Notes: generated by a model from the sequence alone, not told the origin. A stretch of 64,000 nucleotides of DNA from Clostridium saccharobutylicum DSM 13864 (GCF_000473995.1 NC_022571.1:1076001-1140000); one strand, 5' to 3'; positions 21,383 through 31,726 are shown, counted from the first letter of the stretch. Numbers and translations: made by a program.

Positions 21383-23128
21383 CTATATTTGGAATTGACT
21401 AATAAGTTCTTGTAATTCTTCAGATACAAGATTTAATTGTTTAGATGCATCTACAATATAGCTTATTGAATGCTGTTGAGATTCAACTCTATTTGTAATA
21501 TTATCAAATGTTGAAGAAATTACTCTAGCGCCAGATGTTAAATCACCTATTGTAGCTGTCATTTCTTCAGTTGTAGTAGAAATTTGTTGTGAAGAATCAG
21601 AAACATTTTGCGTTTGTGAAGCAACTTCTTTTGTCGTGTTTTGAATTTCTGAAAATAAATTATCTGTTTGTTCTGCAATTTTAATACCAAATTCAACTTC
21701 TTTGTTACCTTTATTCATAGAATCAACTGCATTTATAATTTCAGTTTGAATAACTTGAACAAGTTTAACAATTTTTTCCGCAGAATGTTTTGATTGATCT
21801 GCTAATTTGCGGATTTCATCTGCTACAACAGCAAAACCACTACCGTATTCTCCTGCTCTAGCGGCTTCAATTGCAGCATTTAAAGCAAGAAGATCAGTTT
21901 GATTTGAGATTTGAGTGATAACTTCCATAATTATACTGATTTCTTTAGAGTGTTCATTTAAAGTTTTGATAGCAGAAGCGGTATTTTCCATAGCATTTGA
22001 AATAAGGCTCATTTGTTCTACTACATTTTTCATAGAATTATTACCAGATAAAGATTTATTCTCCATGTTAATTACAGAAGAAGAAACATTATAAGCATTA
22101 TTGGCAATTATATGTACGCCTTCTGCAATTTCAGTCATTGCATGTGCACTTTCAACCATAGAATGCTCCTGAGTTTTAATACCAGAGTCTATTTGCTGAA
22201 TGTCTTTGGTAATTTTAGTTGAATGTTCGCTATTTTTTTCAGCAACAACTAATAGTTCCTTAGAGAATTCATCGATGTTATAAGAAGTTTCTTTAATTTT
22301 TAAAATTATTTCTTTAATTTGAGTAGTCATTGCATTAAATTTAGTATTCACAATTCCTAATTCATCAGTTCCAGTTTGTAGTTTGACATCAAAGTTACCA
22401 TTGCTAAGTTTATCAATGCCTTTTACTAGTTCTTTAAGCGGAAATAGAGTTTTCTTTATAAATATAGATTGAATTGTTAGTACTAATACCAGAAAAACTA
22501 CGATAGCGATTCCACCATATATAATAATTTCTTTTCGACCATTAACTATCATGTTTGCATCAACATCTGCTGCGAAATATGATGATATATTACCATTTTT
22601 ATCTGTAATAGGATAAAGAATGCTAATCCATGTTCCGTAGTCATCTTTATATACATTTGTGAAGGTTATTTCTTTATTTTTTAACATTGATTGAATACTA
22701 TTTACAATTTCAGTAGGTTGTTCGTACATATCACCAACTTTTAAACCTGCTTCTTTGAAAGCTTTAATAACATGAGAAGGAAAAGCAATGACAGAAGTTT
22801 TATTACCATCTTGTAATTCAGTACCATATATGTATCCCTGTGCTACATTAGGATTATATTTAGATAGAAGATCAAAAAATTCGGTAAGTTTTTTTTGCGA
22901 TGGATCATCGTAATCTTTTGCTTCTTTAGCTTTTTCTACATCGTCAGGATTTAATTGATTTGCCCAATTTTGAGTGATTTGACTTGTTTGATTTCTTAGT
23001 GTTTCTAATAAAATTTTAGACTGCAAAAAATAACTGAAAGAAATTAAAATAATACCAATTAAAACAGTACTAGTAGTAGAAAACGTTAGTATTTTTTTTG
23101 CAACTGATAAGTTTTTAAATTTTAACAT
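21383..23128 (-). CDS. Methyl-accepting chemotaxis protein
   Basis: A 581-residue membrane chemoreceptor. Transmembrane segment 1 about residues 13-36, an extracellular sensor of about 165 residues with Cache-like features ([24 protein letters not shown]), transmembrane segment 2 about 203-225, HAMP, and a cytoplasmic signalling domain with the conserved tip [19 protein letters not shown] 23128 is chosen because GGAGGAG lies just upstream. The NRPS gene follows after 34 bases with no terminator, so both are probably on one transcript. The ligand is unknown. Confidence 0.93.
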   Translation of the reverse strand: MLKFKNLSVAKKILTFSTTSTVLIGIILISFSYFLQSKILLETLRNQTSQITQNWANQLNPDDVEKAKEAKDYDDPSQKKLTEFFDLLSKYNPNVAQGYIYGTELQDGNKTSVIAFPSHVIKAFKEAGLKVGDMYEQPTEIVNSIQSMLKNKEITFTNVYKDDYGTWISILYPITDKNGNISSYFAADVDANMIVNGRKEIIIYGGIAIVVFLVLVLTIQSIFIKKTLFPLKELVKGIDKLSNGNFDVKLQTGTDELGIVNTKFNAMTTQIKEIILKIKETSYNIDEFSKELLVVAEKNSEHSTKITKDIQQIDSGIKTQEHSMVESAHAMTEIAEGVHIIANNAYNVSSSVINMENKSLSGNNSMKNVVEQMSLISNAMENTASAIKTLNEHSKEISIIMEVITQISNQTDLLALNAAIEAARAGEYGSGFAVVADEIRKLADQSKHSAEKIVKLVQVIQTEIINAVDSMNKGNKEVEFGIKIAEQTDNLFSEIQNTTKEVASQTQNVSDSSQQISTTTEEMTATIGDLTSGARVISSTFDNITNRVESQQHSISYIVDASKQLNLVSEELQELISQFQI

Positions 23129-23809
23129 AAAATTCTCCTCCATTGTGTTTGAATAGCATAAAATATAGTTTTTACCCAAAAAGATCTAACCAAATTTTAT
23201 TTAAAGCAAACTTGTTTATTTTTTACTTATATTTAGAAAAATGTACAATTCCATTATATAATAATATTTCATTAAAAGTAAATAAAATGTCGTTTATACA
23301 AAAAAATGTATATTTTTGTTTGCGAAAAGTTTGAAAAAGCAAAAATGTGTCAATTAAACAAGAATAATGTATGTGCTGATTGTATTTTTGCATGAATTAT
23401 GTGATTCGAATAAGAAGTGTATTGAGGATGGCTAGAGATTCAATTAACATGTAGTAATCAATATCTTTAGCATGTAGATTATATAGAAGTTCTAAAAGTT
23501 TCGATTTTATTAAATTATTGCTGATGAGATGAACAGAATAAATTTATTGCAGAGACAATAGGATGAATTGATGTGCATTATTTGTATGAAAATATTATAG
23601 CTCAGTGATTAACCTTAATAATAAACTCCACAATTCCTATCCAGAATTGTGGAGCTTATTAATTTATAGAATTAGTTTAGAATTTACCTGTTTTAAATTA
23701 TTTTTTTAGCAGTTTGATGTAAAACTCTTCCTCGTTATAACAAGGAATAATGTATAATTTATAAAATTGCTTTTTAGATCTTAAAATATTTTTTTGTTGT
23801 GGTTTAACA
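23129..23809. other. Intergenic region between GT39 gene and chemoreceptor
   Basis: No gene is visible in these 681 bases. It carries the minus-strand hairpin listed at 23617-23660 and should contain the promoter of the chemoreceptor-NRPS operon near 23200-23330, where the sequence is too AT-rich to pick boxes with confidence. I see no sigma-28 type promoter. Confidence 0.5.
23617..23660 (-). terminator. Terminator-like hairpin downstream of the GT39 gene
   Basis: CTCCACAATTC (23626-23636) pairs with GAATTGTGGAG (23644-23654), extended by AT pairs on both sides, with an AT-rich tail on the minus strand. It is 150 bases past the stop of the minus-strand glycosyltransferase. Confidence 0.6.
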
Positions 23810-25840
23810 TTATTGAGCTAAATCATATAATTTAACTGAACTTGTTTCGCCGCCAAATTCACTAGTTTTTTGGTTATTATTTTGCATATCTGAATTAGTT
23901 GAATCTTTCCACTCACTGTCAGGAACAGGTTTTCCGTTTGCTGCAATCCAGTTCATAATATCATTGTTTGAGTTAGATTTACTTGCTCCACCGCCCATAT
24001 GACCTTTATCACTCACAATTGCATATCTAACAACTCCTCTAGTAACTAATTGCTTAAATTCATCTAGTGATAATATTTTATCTGATCCGCTGAATCCACC
24101 GATAGTCATAACAGGTTCACCGGTTTTAAGTATTAAATCAGAAGCATAAGTCATTGCAGAAGGGACTGCAACAAGGTATTGTTCATTTCCTTTATTATCT
24201 TCTAAGAACTGTATAAGTTTTGAATTGTTACTGCTAGTAAAATTTCTGTTTTGTTTGCTTGATGCAAGTTCTAATCCAGCAGCAGGACTACTTCCATTCA
24301 TTGGGTAGAATAATGTAGTAAATGACCAAACTGTAGGAGCGGTTAAAATTCCAATAAAAGCAATGCTAGTCATTACTATATTTGGTTTTTTCTTAGATGC
24401 TTTTTGATTATTAATCGAAGCTTTTCTGTTTATGGCAGCATTTATAAATAATAGTGTTGAAGCTCCTATGCATAAAATTCCTGTTACTATAAGAGTGCAT
24501 TTATAACCATTTGAAGTCTTATAATTAGGAGATAATATGAGCATTTCTATAAGCCCATTTACAATAAGGGCTAATGGTAAAAGATATTTTTTCCATCCAT
24601 TTTCATTATAAAGTTTCCACATAGCTTTAAGTCCAATTCCGGTAAGAGCTGCAACTGATGGAGCCATTGTTGTTAAATAATATGTGTGAGTTACATTTTT
24701 TGAGAAACTAAAATATATAAATTCAGGCAATAACCACATAGACCATAATAACAATGATAACTTTCTATTATTATCGAAGCGGAAATTAACTTTTTCTTTT
24801 ATTGCGGCTGCTATAACACCAATTATAGCAAAAGGTAATAACCACGATATTTGATCAGATAAATTATTATAATAGAACAATCTTGTAATACCAGTTTTTG
24901 AGCTATTTCCCATTCCACCGCCTCTAGCTCCTGATGGTTGGTTTTGTGATGCATTATCTTGTTTGTCTAATTCGTGTTGTGGTTGTGGTTGTTGTTGTGA
25001 TTGATCTTGTGGTTGTTGTTGCCAATTTCCTTTGTTAGCATTTCTTCCGCCTATGCCTATTCTTTCTAAACCGTTATGACCTATTATTAGTTCCATAACT
25101 GAATTGTTGGTACTGCTTCCGATAAAAGGTCTGCTATTTGCTGGTACCAAATCCGCAATTAAAGCCCAGGAAAGTGATACTGCAAAAAGAATCACTGTAC
25201 CTAAAATAAGATGTTTAAATTTCTTTTTGTAAGAGATAGCAGAAGAAAGAAAGTATGTTATAAAAATTGCAGGAGCTATCATATAAGCTTCCACCATTTT
25301 TATATTAAAACCTATACCAACTAATACTAAACTTAATAAAAGATATTTAAGGTTGCCTTTTTCAGCAGCCATAGAAGCAGTTAAACATGCAAGTAACAAA
25401 AATAAAACTAATAGATTATCTATTGTATTGTTTCTACTTGCTGCTACAAAAATAGGTGTTACTGCAAGACATAATGCTGCAACTAATGCTGCTAGATTTC
25501 CAAAAGATCTTTTCACAATATAATATATTAACCATACTGATATTACTCCAGCAAGTGCTTGCGGAAGTATAACACTCCATCCGCTAAAACCAAATATTTT
25601 TGCACATATAGTTTGTAACCAAAAACCCACGGGTGGTTTGTCAACAGTTACAAAACCTGAAGGATCAGATGATACAAAAAAGAAATTTTTAAAGTTCATC
25701 ATCATACTTTTTACGCCTGCAGAATAGTAAGTATTAGCATAACCCTCTATTCCTAAATTTGCAAAGTTTAATATTGAAGATAATATTAAAATTATACCTA
25801 TGCCAAAGTTTTTCTTTTTAAGTCTTATTTTATCTGTCAC
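23810..25840 (-). CDS. GT39-type membrane glycosyltransferase (YkcB-like)
   Basis: A 676-residue integral membrane protein of the GT-C fold, related to protein O-mannosyltransferases and ArnT, which move a sugar from a polyprenyl-phosphate donor to an acceptor outside the membrane. The first loop holds the family's acidic/Pro motif region (GVKSMMMNFKNFFF, then TVDKPPVGFWLQ). About ten hydrophobic segments follow. A long hydrophilic insert near residues 270-320 is rich in Gln, Pro and Gly (QQQPQDQSQQQPQPQ). The carboxy domain is extracytoplasmic. The start is GTG 25840 with GAGGAGG upstream. Substrate unknown. Confidence 0.88.
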   Translation of the reverse strand: MTDKIRLKKKNFGIGIILILSSILNFANLGIEGYANTYYSAGVKSMMMNFKNFFFVSSDPSGFVTVDKPPVGFWLQTICAKIFGFSGWSVILPQALAGVISVWLIYYIVKRSFGNLAALVAALCLAVTPIFVAASRNNTIDNLLVLFLLLACLTASMAAEKGNLKYLLLSLVLVGIGFNIKMVEAYMIAPAIFITYFLSSAISYKKKFKHLILGTVILFAVSLSWALIADLVPANSRPFIGSSTNNSVMELIIGHNGLERIGIGGRNANKGNWQQQPQDQSQQQPQPQHELDKQDNASQNQPSGARGGGMGNSSKTGITRLFYYNNLSDQISWLLPFAIIGVIAAAIKEKVNFRFDNNRKLSLLLWSMWLLPEFIYFSFSKNVTHTYYLTTMAPSVAALTGIGLKAMWKLYNENGWKKYLLPLALIVNGLIEMLILSPNYKTSNGYKCTLIVTGILCIGASTLLFINAAINRKASINNQKASKKKPNIVMTSIAFIGILTAPTVWSFTTLFYPMNGSSPAAGLELASSKQNRNFTSSNNSKLIQFLEDNKGNEQYLVAVPSAMTYASDLILKTGEPVMTIGGFSGSDKILSLDEFKQLVTRGVVRYAIVSDKGHMGGGASKSNSNNDIMNWIAANGKPVPDSEWKDSTNSDMQNNNQKTSEFGGETSSVKLYDLAQ

Positions 25841-26750
25841 TATAATTACCTCCTCAGTAAAATATCCATTTCATTATTTATAAAAGATGTTGTAAATATT
25901 TTTAACAATAGCAATTTGTTCTGAATCTAGTAGATTTATGCATAAACTAAAATCTATTTTGCTTTATTGATATATTACAAAATAGTGTATTTATAATAAA
26001 AAAGTATTTCTATACACATATAATAATTGTTGTTTATGTCATTCAAGTAACAGTTATATCACAATTAAGTTACAGAATTGCAATATAACTGTTAGATTAT
26101 TGTTTTGGTGTTTAAAGTAGTAGTAACAGGAAAGTTTAGGTACATGAAAAAACTGTATAAAACAGTTAAAAGATTAAATTAAGGATGCAGATAAAACAAA
26201 TTCAGAAGTAAATAATAAAGATATGTGATTTGTTAATGCATAAAAAGTACGCAGGATTTTTTATGAACAATATACTAAAATTAAAGAATTCTATTATAAT
26301 TAATGCTAAGTTAATATTATAAAAATGGAGTTAGAATAATTAATCTATTGTGATAAAAATTCATAATAACATTAAGGATAAATGGAGAAAGAGATTTTTG
26401 AAATATTGTATAGTTGGTATTATTATTCGTATTATTTAATGTGTTAAGTGCATTTAAAAGAATATTAATTAATGAAAAGCTTGCAGAAATGACACAGAAA
26501 TAAAAAGATTGTTTTTAAATCATAACTTGTTTATAGAAGTTTATTTTTAAAGATTTCCTTAAGAAAAAAGATAAAATGCGTACATTTGCCCTGTTAAAAT
26601 TGAAAAACATAAGGAAAAATTATTTTTTTTATGTTATACTATAGTCTGTGAATTGAATTTTTGCATGTAACTTTCTTGCACATAGTCAAGTGTTGAGAAT
26701 TTGCAAGAAGAGAAAAAATTAGATTATATACAGCTGAAAGGGGCTATTAA
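25841..26750. other. 910-base intergenic region upstream of the symporter gene
   Basis: No gene is visible on either strand. A perfect 12-bp inverted repeat, TAACAGTTATAT (26048-26059) and ATATAACTGTTA (26083-26094), could be a hairpin or an operator. Close to the symporter gene, TTCTTGCA (about 26672) and TTGCAAGAA (about 26701) can pair, giving a possible structured leader. The rest is AT-rich with scattered stops and looks like decayed DNA. Confidence 0.45.
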
Positions 26751-28016
26751 ATGAAAAAATCAGGACTAGCAATTCAAATTATACTTGGACTTATACTTGG
26801 TATTATAGTAGGAGCTATTTTCTATGGTAATCCAGTTGTTGTATCATACCTACAGCCATTTGGAGATATTTTTATCCGTTTAATTAAAATGATCGTTGTT
26901 CCTATTGTGTTTTCATCACTTGTTGTTGGTGTTGCAGGTGTAGGCGATATTAAAAAAGTAGGTAAAATTGGTGGGAAAACAATACTTTATTTTGAGGTAG
27001 TAACTACATTTGCTATTATAATAGGTTTACTTGTAGCTAATTTAGCTCATCCAGGAAATGGAGTAAATATTAGTGAACTTTCAACTACTAGTATTGATAA
27101 ATATATGAGTACAGCGCAAGCTGCATCTAATCATGGATTTATGGATACATTTATAAATATTGTTCCAACTAATATTTTTGAGTCACTTGCAAAAGGTGAT
27201 TTACTTCCTATTATATTCTTTTCAGTAATGTTTGGTTTAGGCGTTGCTGCAATCGGGGAGAAAGGAAAGCCTGTTCTTAATATTTGTCAAGGTGTGGCAG
27301 ATGCAATGTTCTGGGTAACTAATCAAATTATGAAAGTTGCGCCATTAGGGGTGTTTGGTTTAATAGGTGTAACAGTTTCTAAATTTGGACTAGCTTCCTT
27401 AATACCGTTAGGAAAATTAGTTATAACTGTTTACTGTGCTATGATTTTCTTTGTATTTGTTGTGCTTGGTTTTGTGGCGAAATTATCAGGAACAAGTATT
27501 TTATCACTTATAAAAATTTTAAAAGATGAAATTATTTTAGCGTATACTACAGCAAGTTCTGAAGCGGTTTTACCAAAACTAATGGAAAAGATGGAGAAGT
27601 TCGGATGTCCAAAAGCAATTACGTCATTTGTTATTCCAACTGGATATTCATTTAACTTAGATGGATCTACTTTATATCAAGCAATTGCAGCACTTTTTAT
27701 TGCACAAATATATGGAATTCATTTACCACTTTCTACTCAAATTAATTTAGTACTTGTATTAATGCTTACCTCAAAGGGGATGGCAGGAGTACCAGGTGCA
27801 TCTTTCGTTGTTTTATTAGCGACTGTAGGTTCTGTAGGAATTCCAGTAGAAGGAGTAGCTTTTATTGCAGGGATAGACCGTATTGTTGATATGGCAAGAA
27901 CTACTGTTAATGTAATAGGAAACTCATTAGCTGTTGTCGTTATATCTAAATGGGAAAAACAATATGATGCTAAAGAAGGCGAACAATATCTTAAATCAAT
28001 TGAAGAAGTAGCATAA
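26751..28016 (+). CDS. Dicarboxylate/amino acid:cation symporter (DAACS family)
   Basis: A 421-residue inner-membrane transporter of the glutamate/aspartate/C4-dicarboxylate family, driven by sodium or protons. Eight hydrophobic segments plus the two re-entrant hairpins; key motifs AYTTASSEAVLPKLM (the serine-rich hairpin), PTGYSFNLDGSTLYQ and MARTTVNVIGNSLA, which hold the substrate-binding Asp and Arg. RBS AAAGGGG. A single gene with its own terminator. Glutamate/aspartate versus dicarboxylate cannot be decided from what I see. Confidence 0.94.
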   Translation: MKKSGLAIQIILGLILGIIVGAIFYGNPVVVSYLQPFGDIFIRLIKMIVVPIVFSSLVVGVAGVGDIKKVGKIGGKTILYFEVVTTFAIIIGLLVANLAHPGNGVNISELSTTSIDKYMSTAQAASNHGFMDTFINIVPTNIFESLAKGDLLPIIFFSVMFGLGVAAIGEKGKPVLNICQGVADAMFWVTNQIMKVAPLGVFGLIGVTVSKFGLASLIPLGKLVITVYCAMIFFVFVVLGFVAKLSGTSILSLIKILKDEIILAYTTASSEAVLPKLMEKMEKFGCPKAITSFVIPTGYSFNLDGSTLYQAIAALFIAQIYGIHLPLSTQINLVLVLMLTSKGMAGVPGASFVVLLATVGSVGIPVEGVAFIAGIDRIVDMARTTVNVIGNSLAVVVISKWEKQYDAKEGEQYLKSIEEVA

Positions 28017-28068
28017 TTAAATAAAAATATTGATTTAGGTAAAGTAATAAATAAATATTTGAAACTAT

Positions 28069-28110
28069 AAAACTCACAGCAACACATTTTGTGTTATTGT
28101 GAGTTTTTTT
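28069..28110 (+). terminator. Terminator of the symporter gene
   Basis: AAAACTCACA (28069-28078) pairs with TGTGAGTTTT (28099-28108) around an inner AACAC/GTGTT stem, then a T run. Confidence 0.92.
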
Positions 28111-28324
28111 AAAAATTTTTATATTTGTTAAGCTAACTTACAGAAAACTTAATTATACTAAAATTGACAAGGGTTTTGTGTTGTAACTAAGCATCTGATG
28201 CGAAAAAAATTCGTTATATAAAAACGCAGTAAACATAAAATAGCGATACTCAATCTAGTTCTATAATATATTTCTTAATTATAGGTCAAGTTTAGATAAC
28301 AAATTCACATAAAGGAGTTTTCAT

Positions 28325-29917
28325 ATGTTAGAAGTAATTAAAAAAACAATATATTTAGTATTAATTTTTTTTATAGGACTTTTTATAGGATCATCATTTT
28401 TTATTAGAGCAAAGTATAATTCAACTGTATATGGTGATGCTCCCATTCTTCAAAGTCAAAAAATTGGTATTTTTATTTTCTTCATAGTTCTATTAACTTT
28501 GTTAAGTATAGCTTTATATAAATTATGCTTGAAATTTAATAAGTATAGTAAAAAAATTGTAATTCCAGTGACTTTGCTGTTTAGCTTTGTGATTCAAATA
28601 GTTATTATATTTACATTTACTAAATTAACTGAAGCTGATTCTCAAACGGTGCTTGGTTTGGCTTTGAATATGTTATATAAGAATGATTATTCTACGTTTC
28701 AAAGCGGTGGATATCTATACATGTTTCCTTTTAATTTTTCAATCGTATTATATTTAAAAACTTTGTTAGCTATATTTCCGGATAACTATTTGGTTATAAA
28801 GATTTTTAATATAATATTTACTCTTGTTACAACTTTAATGATTTATTTAATATACAAAGAGGTAAATTATAAGTCTAAGGAAAATGACTATGGTGTTTTA
28901 ATATTTGCTGCAACATACATACCATCTTTATTCATGTGTAATTTTATATATAATGATATTATAGGTACAGCATTTCTTACTAGTGCTATATTTTTTATAA
29001 TAAAATTTGTAAAGGAGAGATCTTTAAAGTATATTATTATTGCTTCAATTCTTTTATCAATTGGCAATTATTTTAGAAGTGTAGGAGTTATTATTTTAAT
29101 AGCAACAGTTCTTTATATTTCGCTAAATTTAAAGATAATCGGAATTAAGAAGCTAATGACATCTTTTTGTGTACTAGCTGTGTTGTTTAATATTCCAAGT
29201 TGGACTCAAAATGCTGTTTTGCAATCAACTCATATTGTAAATGAATCTGTTACTAAAAATTCTGCACCAATATATATGTGGCTTAATATGGGAATAAATG
29301 AAAAAACATTTGGGTATTGGGATAATATGCAGAGTTATAATATTTATGAGCGAGAAGGAAATTACAATAAAGAAAAAAGTACGGAATTGTTTAAAGAAGA
29401 GATTAAAAATAAATTATCTGATATGACTTTTAGTGATTTAGCAGAAATGTATTATAAGAAGATTGTATGGACTTGGACAGAAGGAACATATCAATTAGAG
29501 AGAGATGGTATTGGAAGTGAAGCATCATTTAATCAAGGTCAAGGAATGAAGATGAATATGGTAACAGCTAGTGGATATAGCTATGATACATATGTTTCAA
29601 ATTTATTTAAAGGTGATTCAAAATATAGAAGTGGAATTCTTTGGATATCATATGTGATGAATTTCCTAATGTATTGTTTTATTTTTATTAGATTAATAAA
29701 TGGAATGAAATCTAAAAAATTTGAAGAAGTATTTTTAATTTTAGTTATCTTAGGGTTTGTTGGATTCTATATTTTATGGGAAATTAAGTCTAGATATATT
29801 TATCCAGTATATCCGCTATTAATAGTTTTATCATACATGGGATATAAGGATGTATATGATTTTATGTCAAAAAGAAATTTATTAAAGTATATATCATCAT
29901 TTAAAAGAAGGGGATAG
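28325..29917 (+). CDS. Polytopic GT-C-like membrane protein, probable glycosyltransferase
   Basis: A 530-residue protein with about twelve hydrophobic segments and a carboxy-terminal region with a large extracytoplasmic loop (about residues 300-430). The arrangement, with an acidic motif in the first large loop (TEADSQTVL), resembles GT39/GT83-type polyprenyl-phosphate-sugar transferases, but I see no decisive motif. RBS AAAGGAG. The next gene starts four bases after its stop, so they form an operon. It may glycosylate or modify the small Gly-rich protein, but that is inference from position only. Confidence 0.7.
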   Translation: MLEVIKKTIYLVLIFFIGLFIGSSFFIRAKYNSTVYGDAPILQSQKIGIFIFFIVLLTLLSIALYKLCLKFNKYSKKIVIPVTLLFSFVIQIVIIFTFTKLTEADSQTVLGLALNMLYKNDYSTFQSGGYLYMFPFNFSIVLYLKTLLAIFPDNYLVIKIFNIIFTLVTTLMIYLIYKEVNYKSKENDYGVLIFAATYIPSLFMCNFIYNDIIGTAFLTSAIFFIIKFVKERSLKYIIIASILLSIGNYFRSVGVIILIATVLYISLNLKIIGIKKLMTSFCVLAVLFNIPSWTQNAVLQSTHIVNESVTKNSAPIYMWLNMGINEKTFGYWDNMQSYNIYEREGNYNKEKSTELFKEEIKNKLSDMTFSDLAEMYYKKIVWTWTEGTYQLERDGIGSEASFNQGQGMKMNMVTASGYSYDTYVSNLFKGDSKYRSGILWISYVMNFLMYCFIFIRLINGMKSKKFEEVFLILVILGFVGFYILWEIKSRYIYPVYPLLIVLSYMGYKDVYDFMSKRNLLKYISSFKRRG

Positions 29918-29921
29918 GAAT

Positions 29922-30311
29922 ATGAGAAAAACAGGATATAAAATATTTGCAGCTATGTTCTTGCTTACTTGTTCAATGTTATTGATTTTTCATCAGTCAA
30001 TTACTTCAGCAATTATATCTCAAAACATAAGTTCTGATTCTGTTTCAACTATGGGGGCAGGTTTTGGAGGAGGTCATGATAAAAAAGGTGGACCAGGAAT
30101 GAATGGTGGTCATTGGTCAAATGGAAATCAAGGCATGACTGGTGGTTCACCAATGAATGGAGCTCCAGGAACAAATGATGATAATGGTGCAAGTGGAGGA
30201 AAAGGAATGAATGGTGATATGGGAGTGAATGCTGGTCAAAGAGCTAATAGTGATCAAGGAAATAGTAATGATTCTGGAACGAATAGCAATACGAATGATA
30301 ATAAGAATTAA
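29922..30311 (+). CDS. Small secreted Gly/Asn-rich low-complexity protein
   Basis: A 129-residue protein. Residues 1-30 form a signal peptide or membrane anchor (FAAMFLLTCSMLLIFHQ, then ITSA). The rest is low complexity: repeated units such as GMNGG, GMTGG, PMNGAPG and GMNGD, then an Asn/Ser/Asp-rich tail. No family recognised. RBS GAAGGGG. It follows the GT-C-like gene by four bases. The Ser/Thr/Asn-rich body would be a plausible acceptor for glycosylation at the cell surface. Confidence 0.8.
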   Translation: MRKTGYKIFAAMFLLTCSMLLIFHQSITSAIISQNISSDSVSTMGAGFGGGHDKKGGPGMNGGHWSNGNQGMTGGSPMNGAPGTNDDNGASGGKGMNGDMGVNAGQRANSDQGNSNDSGTNSNTNDNKN

Positions 30312-30336
30312 GAAATTAAATTACTCAAAGACAAAG

Positions 30337-30364
30337 GCTCTAGCTCAAAATGCTAGAGCTTTTT
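30337..30364 (+). terminator. Terminator after the Gly-rich protein gene
   Basis: GCTCTAGC (30337-30344) pairs with GCTAGAGC (30352-30359) with a seven-base loop and five T after it. Confidence 0.9.
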
Positions 30365-30366
30365 GT

Positions 30367-30647
30367 TATAGATATCCAAACTATAAATCATACTTATGTG
30401 GTAAATAACCGAAATCAGAAATATTTTTGTTACGTAGGACTATGAAAATGACGTTGAAGGCTCTAAGTTGTAGGTTGTGCTCACTTTAGCATGCTCCCAT
30501 TTTCAATGTGACAAGCTAAAGTGAAACAACCTACAACTAAGAAGCCTTACCAACTTATTTCCAAAGGCCTACTACACAAGAATATTTCCTCTTTCTAGTG
30601 GAGATATTAACCACAAATAAGTTGAGTTCTTAAATTGGATATCTATA
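30367..30647. repeat. 281-bp imperfect palindrome (MITE-like hairpin element)
   Basis: The ends TATAGATATCCAA (30367-30379) and TTGGATATCTATA (30635-30647) are perfect 13-bp inverted repeats. The two arms stay complementary inward: GAAATATTTTTGT with ACAAGAATATTTC, AAGTTGTAGGTTGT (ending 30478) with ACAACCTACAACT (from 30526), and TCACTTTAGC (30481-30490) with GCTAAAGTGA (30515-30524). The whole element folds into one hairpin with a 24-base loop. TA at both ends would fit target duplication by an IS630/mariner-type element. No coding capacity. Confidence 0.8.
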
Positions 30648-30871
30648 TTAACTTTATCTGTTTAATTGAGTTATAGATTTTGATATAGTATAAAATTTGG
30701 TTAGGACATAAAATAGTGATAATATAATTTTTATAGTGATTAATCAAAAGTTTTACTATAGTGTTATAGATAACAAAAAAATATAAAATTCAAATCTGTC
30801 ATAAGACAGCATTTAAAGATAGGACAAACAATTAGAAAATATTTAATATATAGACAGAGAGGAGATGCTTT
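30648..30871. other. Upstream region of the AraC-type regulator
   Basis: AT-rich. A small palindrome, CTGTC-ATAA-GACAG (30796-30809), lies 63 bases before the regulator start and could be an operator. Nothing else can be supported. Confidence 0.35.
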
Positions 30872-31726
30872 ATGGATTGGCTTAATGCAATGAATAATGC
30901 AGTAGAGTATATAGAGGATCACATTACAGAAAAGATTGATATTGAAAAAGTGGCGAAGGTAGCCTTGTCATCTACGTTTCACTTCCAACGCATGTATCAT
31001 ATGATAACGGGTGTTACAATAGGGGAATATATACGGAGAAGAAGGCTTACACTTGCTGCTCAAGATATTGTATCTGGGAAAAAAATAATTAATGTGGCCT
31101 ACAAGTATGGTTATGAAACGCCTGAAGCATTTACAAAAGCTTTTGGAAAAATGTATGGAATAAGCCCTTCGGCAGCGCGCGAGTCGGGAGTAAATTTGAA
31201 ATCATATCCAAAACTAACCTTTCATATTTCGATAAAAGGAGATAAAGAGATGAATTATAGGATTTTTGATAAAGGAAGCTTTAAGGTAGTAGGTAAACAA
31301 ACAAGAATAACTATGGCAGATGAACAAAATTTTAATCAGGTGCCTAAGTTTTGGTATGACTGTATGAATGATGGCTCGTATGAGTTACTTTCATCAAAGG
31401 CTGGTAACTTTGGTGTTCTCGGTGTATCTAAGGATTTTGATAAATGTACACAGGAATTTAACTATATGATAGCAGTTGAGGAAATAAATGAACCGCTTCC
31501 AAAAGGATATATTTCAACAACTATACCAGCAGCAACTTGGGCAGCATTCGAATCGGTTGGACCATTGCCTGAAGCATCACACGAACTTCTAAGGAGGATA
31601 TATTCCGAATGGATGCCTTCAATGGGATATCAGCATGATTGTGCACCAGAACTTGAGATTTATCCTGTGGGAGATATGTTTGCTGATGATTATAAGTGTG
31701 AATTTTGGATTCCGATAAAGAAGTAA
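30872..31726 (+). CDS. AraC family regulator with GyrI-like effector-binding domain
   Basis: A 284-residue regulator. Two helix-turn-helix motifs of the AraC type occupy residues 1-105 (AKVALSSTFHFQRMYHMITG; GYETPEAFTKAFGKMYGISP). Residues about 125-284 form a SOUL/GyrI-like small-molecule-binding domain (FKVVGKQTRI, FNYMIAVEE, ELEIYPVGD, EFWIPIKK), as in Rob and BmrR-like drug sensors. RBS GAGAGGAG. It stands alone between a repeat element and a terminator, so it may act on distant genes. The effector is unknown. Confidence 0.92.
   Translation: MDWLNAMNNAVEYIEDHITEKIDIEKVAKVALSSTFHFQRMYHMITGVTIGEYIRRRRLTLAAQDIVSGKKIINVAYKYGYETPEAFTKAFGKMYGISPSAARESGVNLKSYPKLTFHISIKGDKEMNYRIFDKGSFKVVGKQTRITMADEQNFNQVPKFWYDCMNDGSYELLSSKAGNFGVLGVSKDFDKCTQEFNYMIAVEEINEPLPKGYISTTIPAATWAAFESVGPLPEASHELLRRIYSEWMPSMGYQHDCAPELEIYPVGDMFADDYKCEFWIPIKK

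Noticed and set aside
26672..26710. Riboswitch before the symporter gene
   Set aside because: Only one eight-base stem could be drawn and no known aptamer motif was recognised.
30418..30560. Structured regulatory RNA such as a T-box before the AraC-type gene
   Set aside because: The pairing extends over the full 281-bp palindrome with perfect ends, which fits a mobile-element hairpin better; no T-box sequence is seen.
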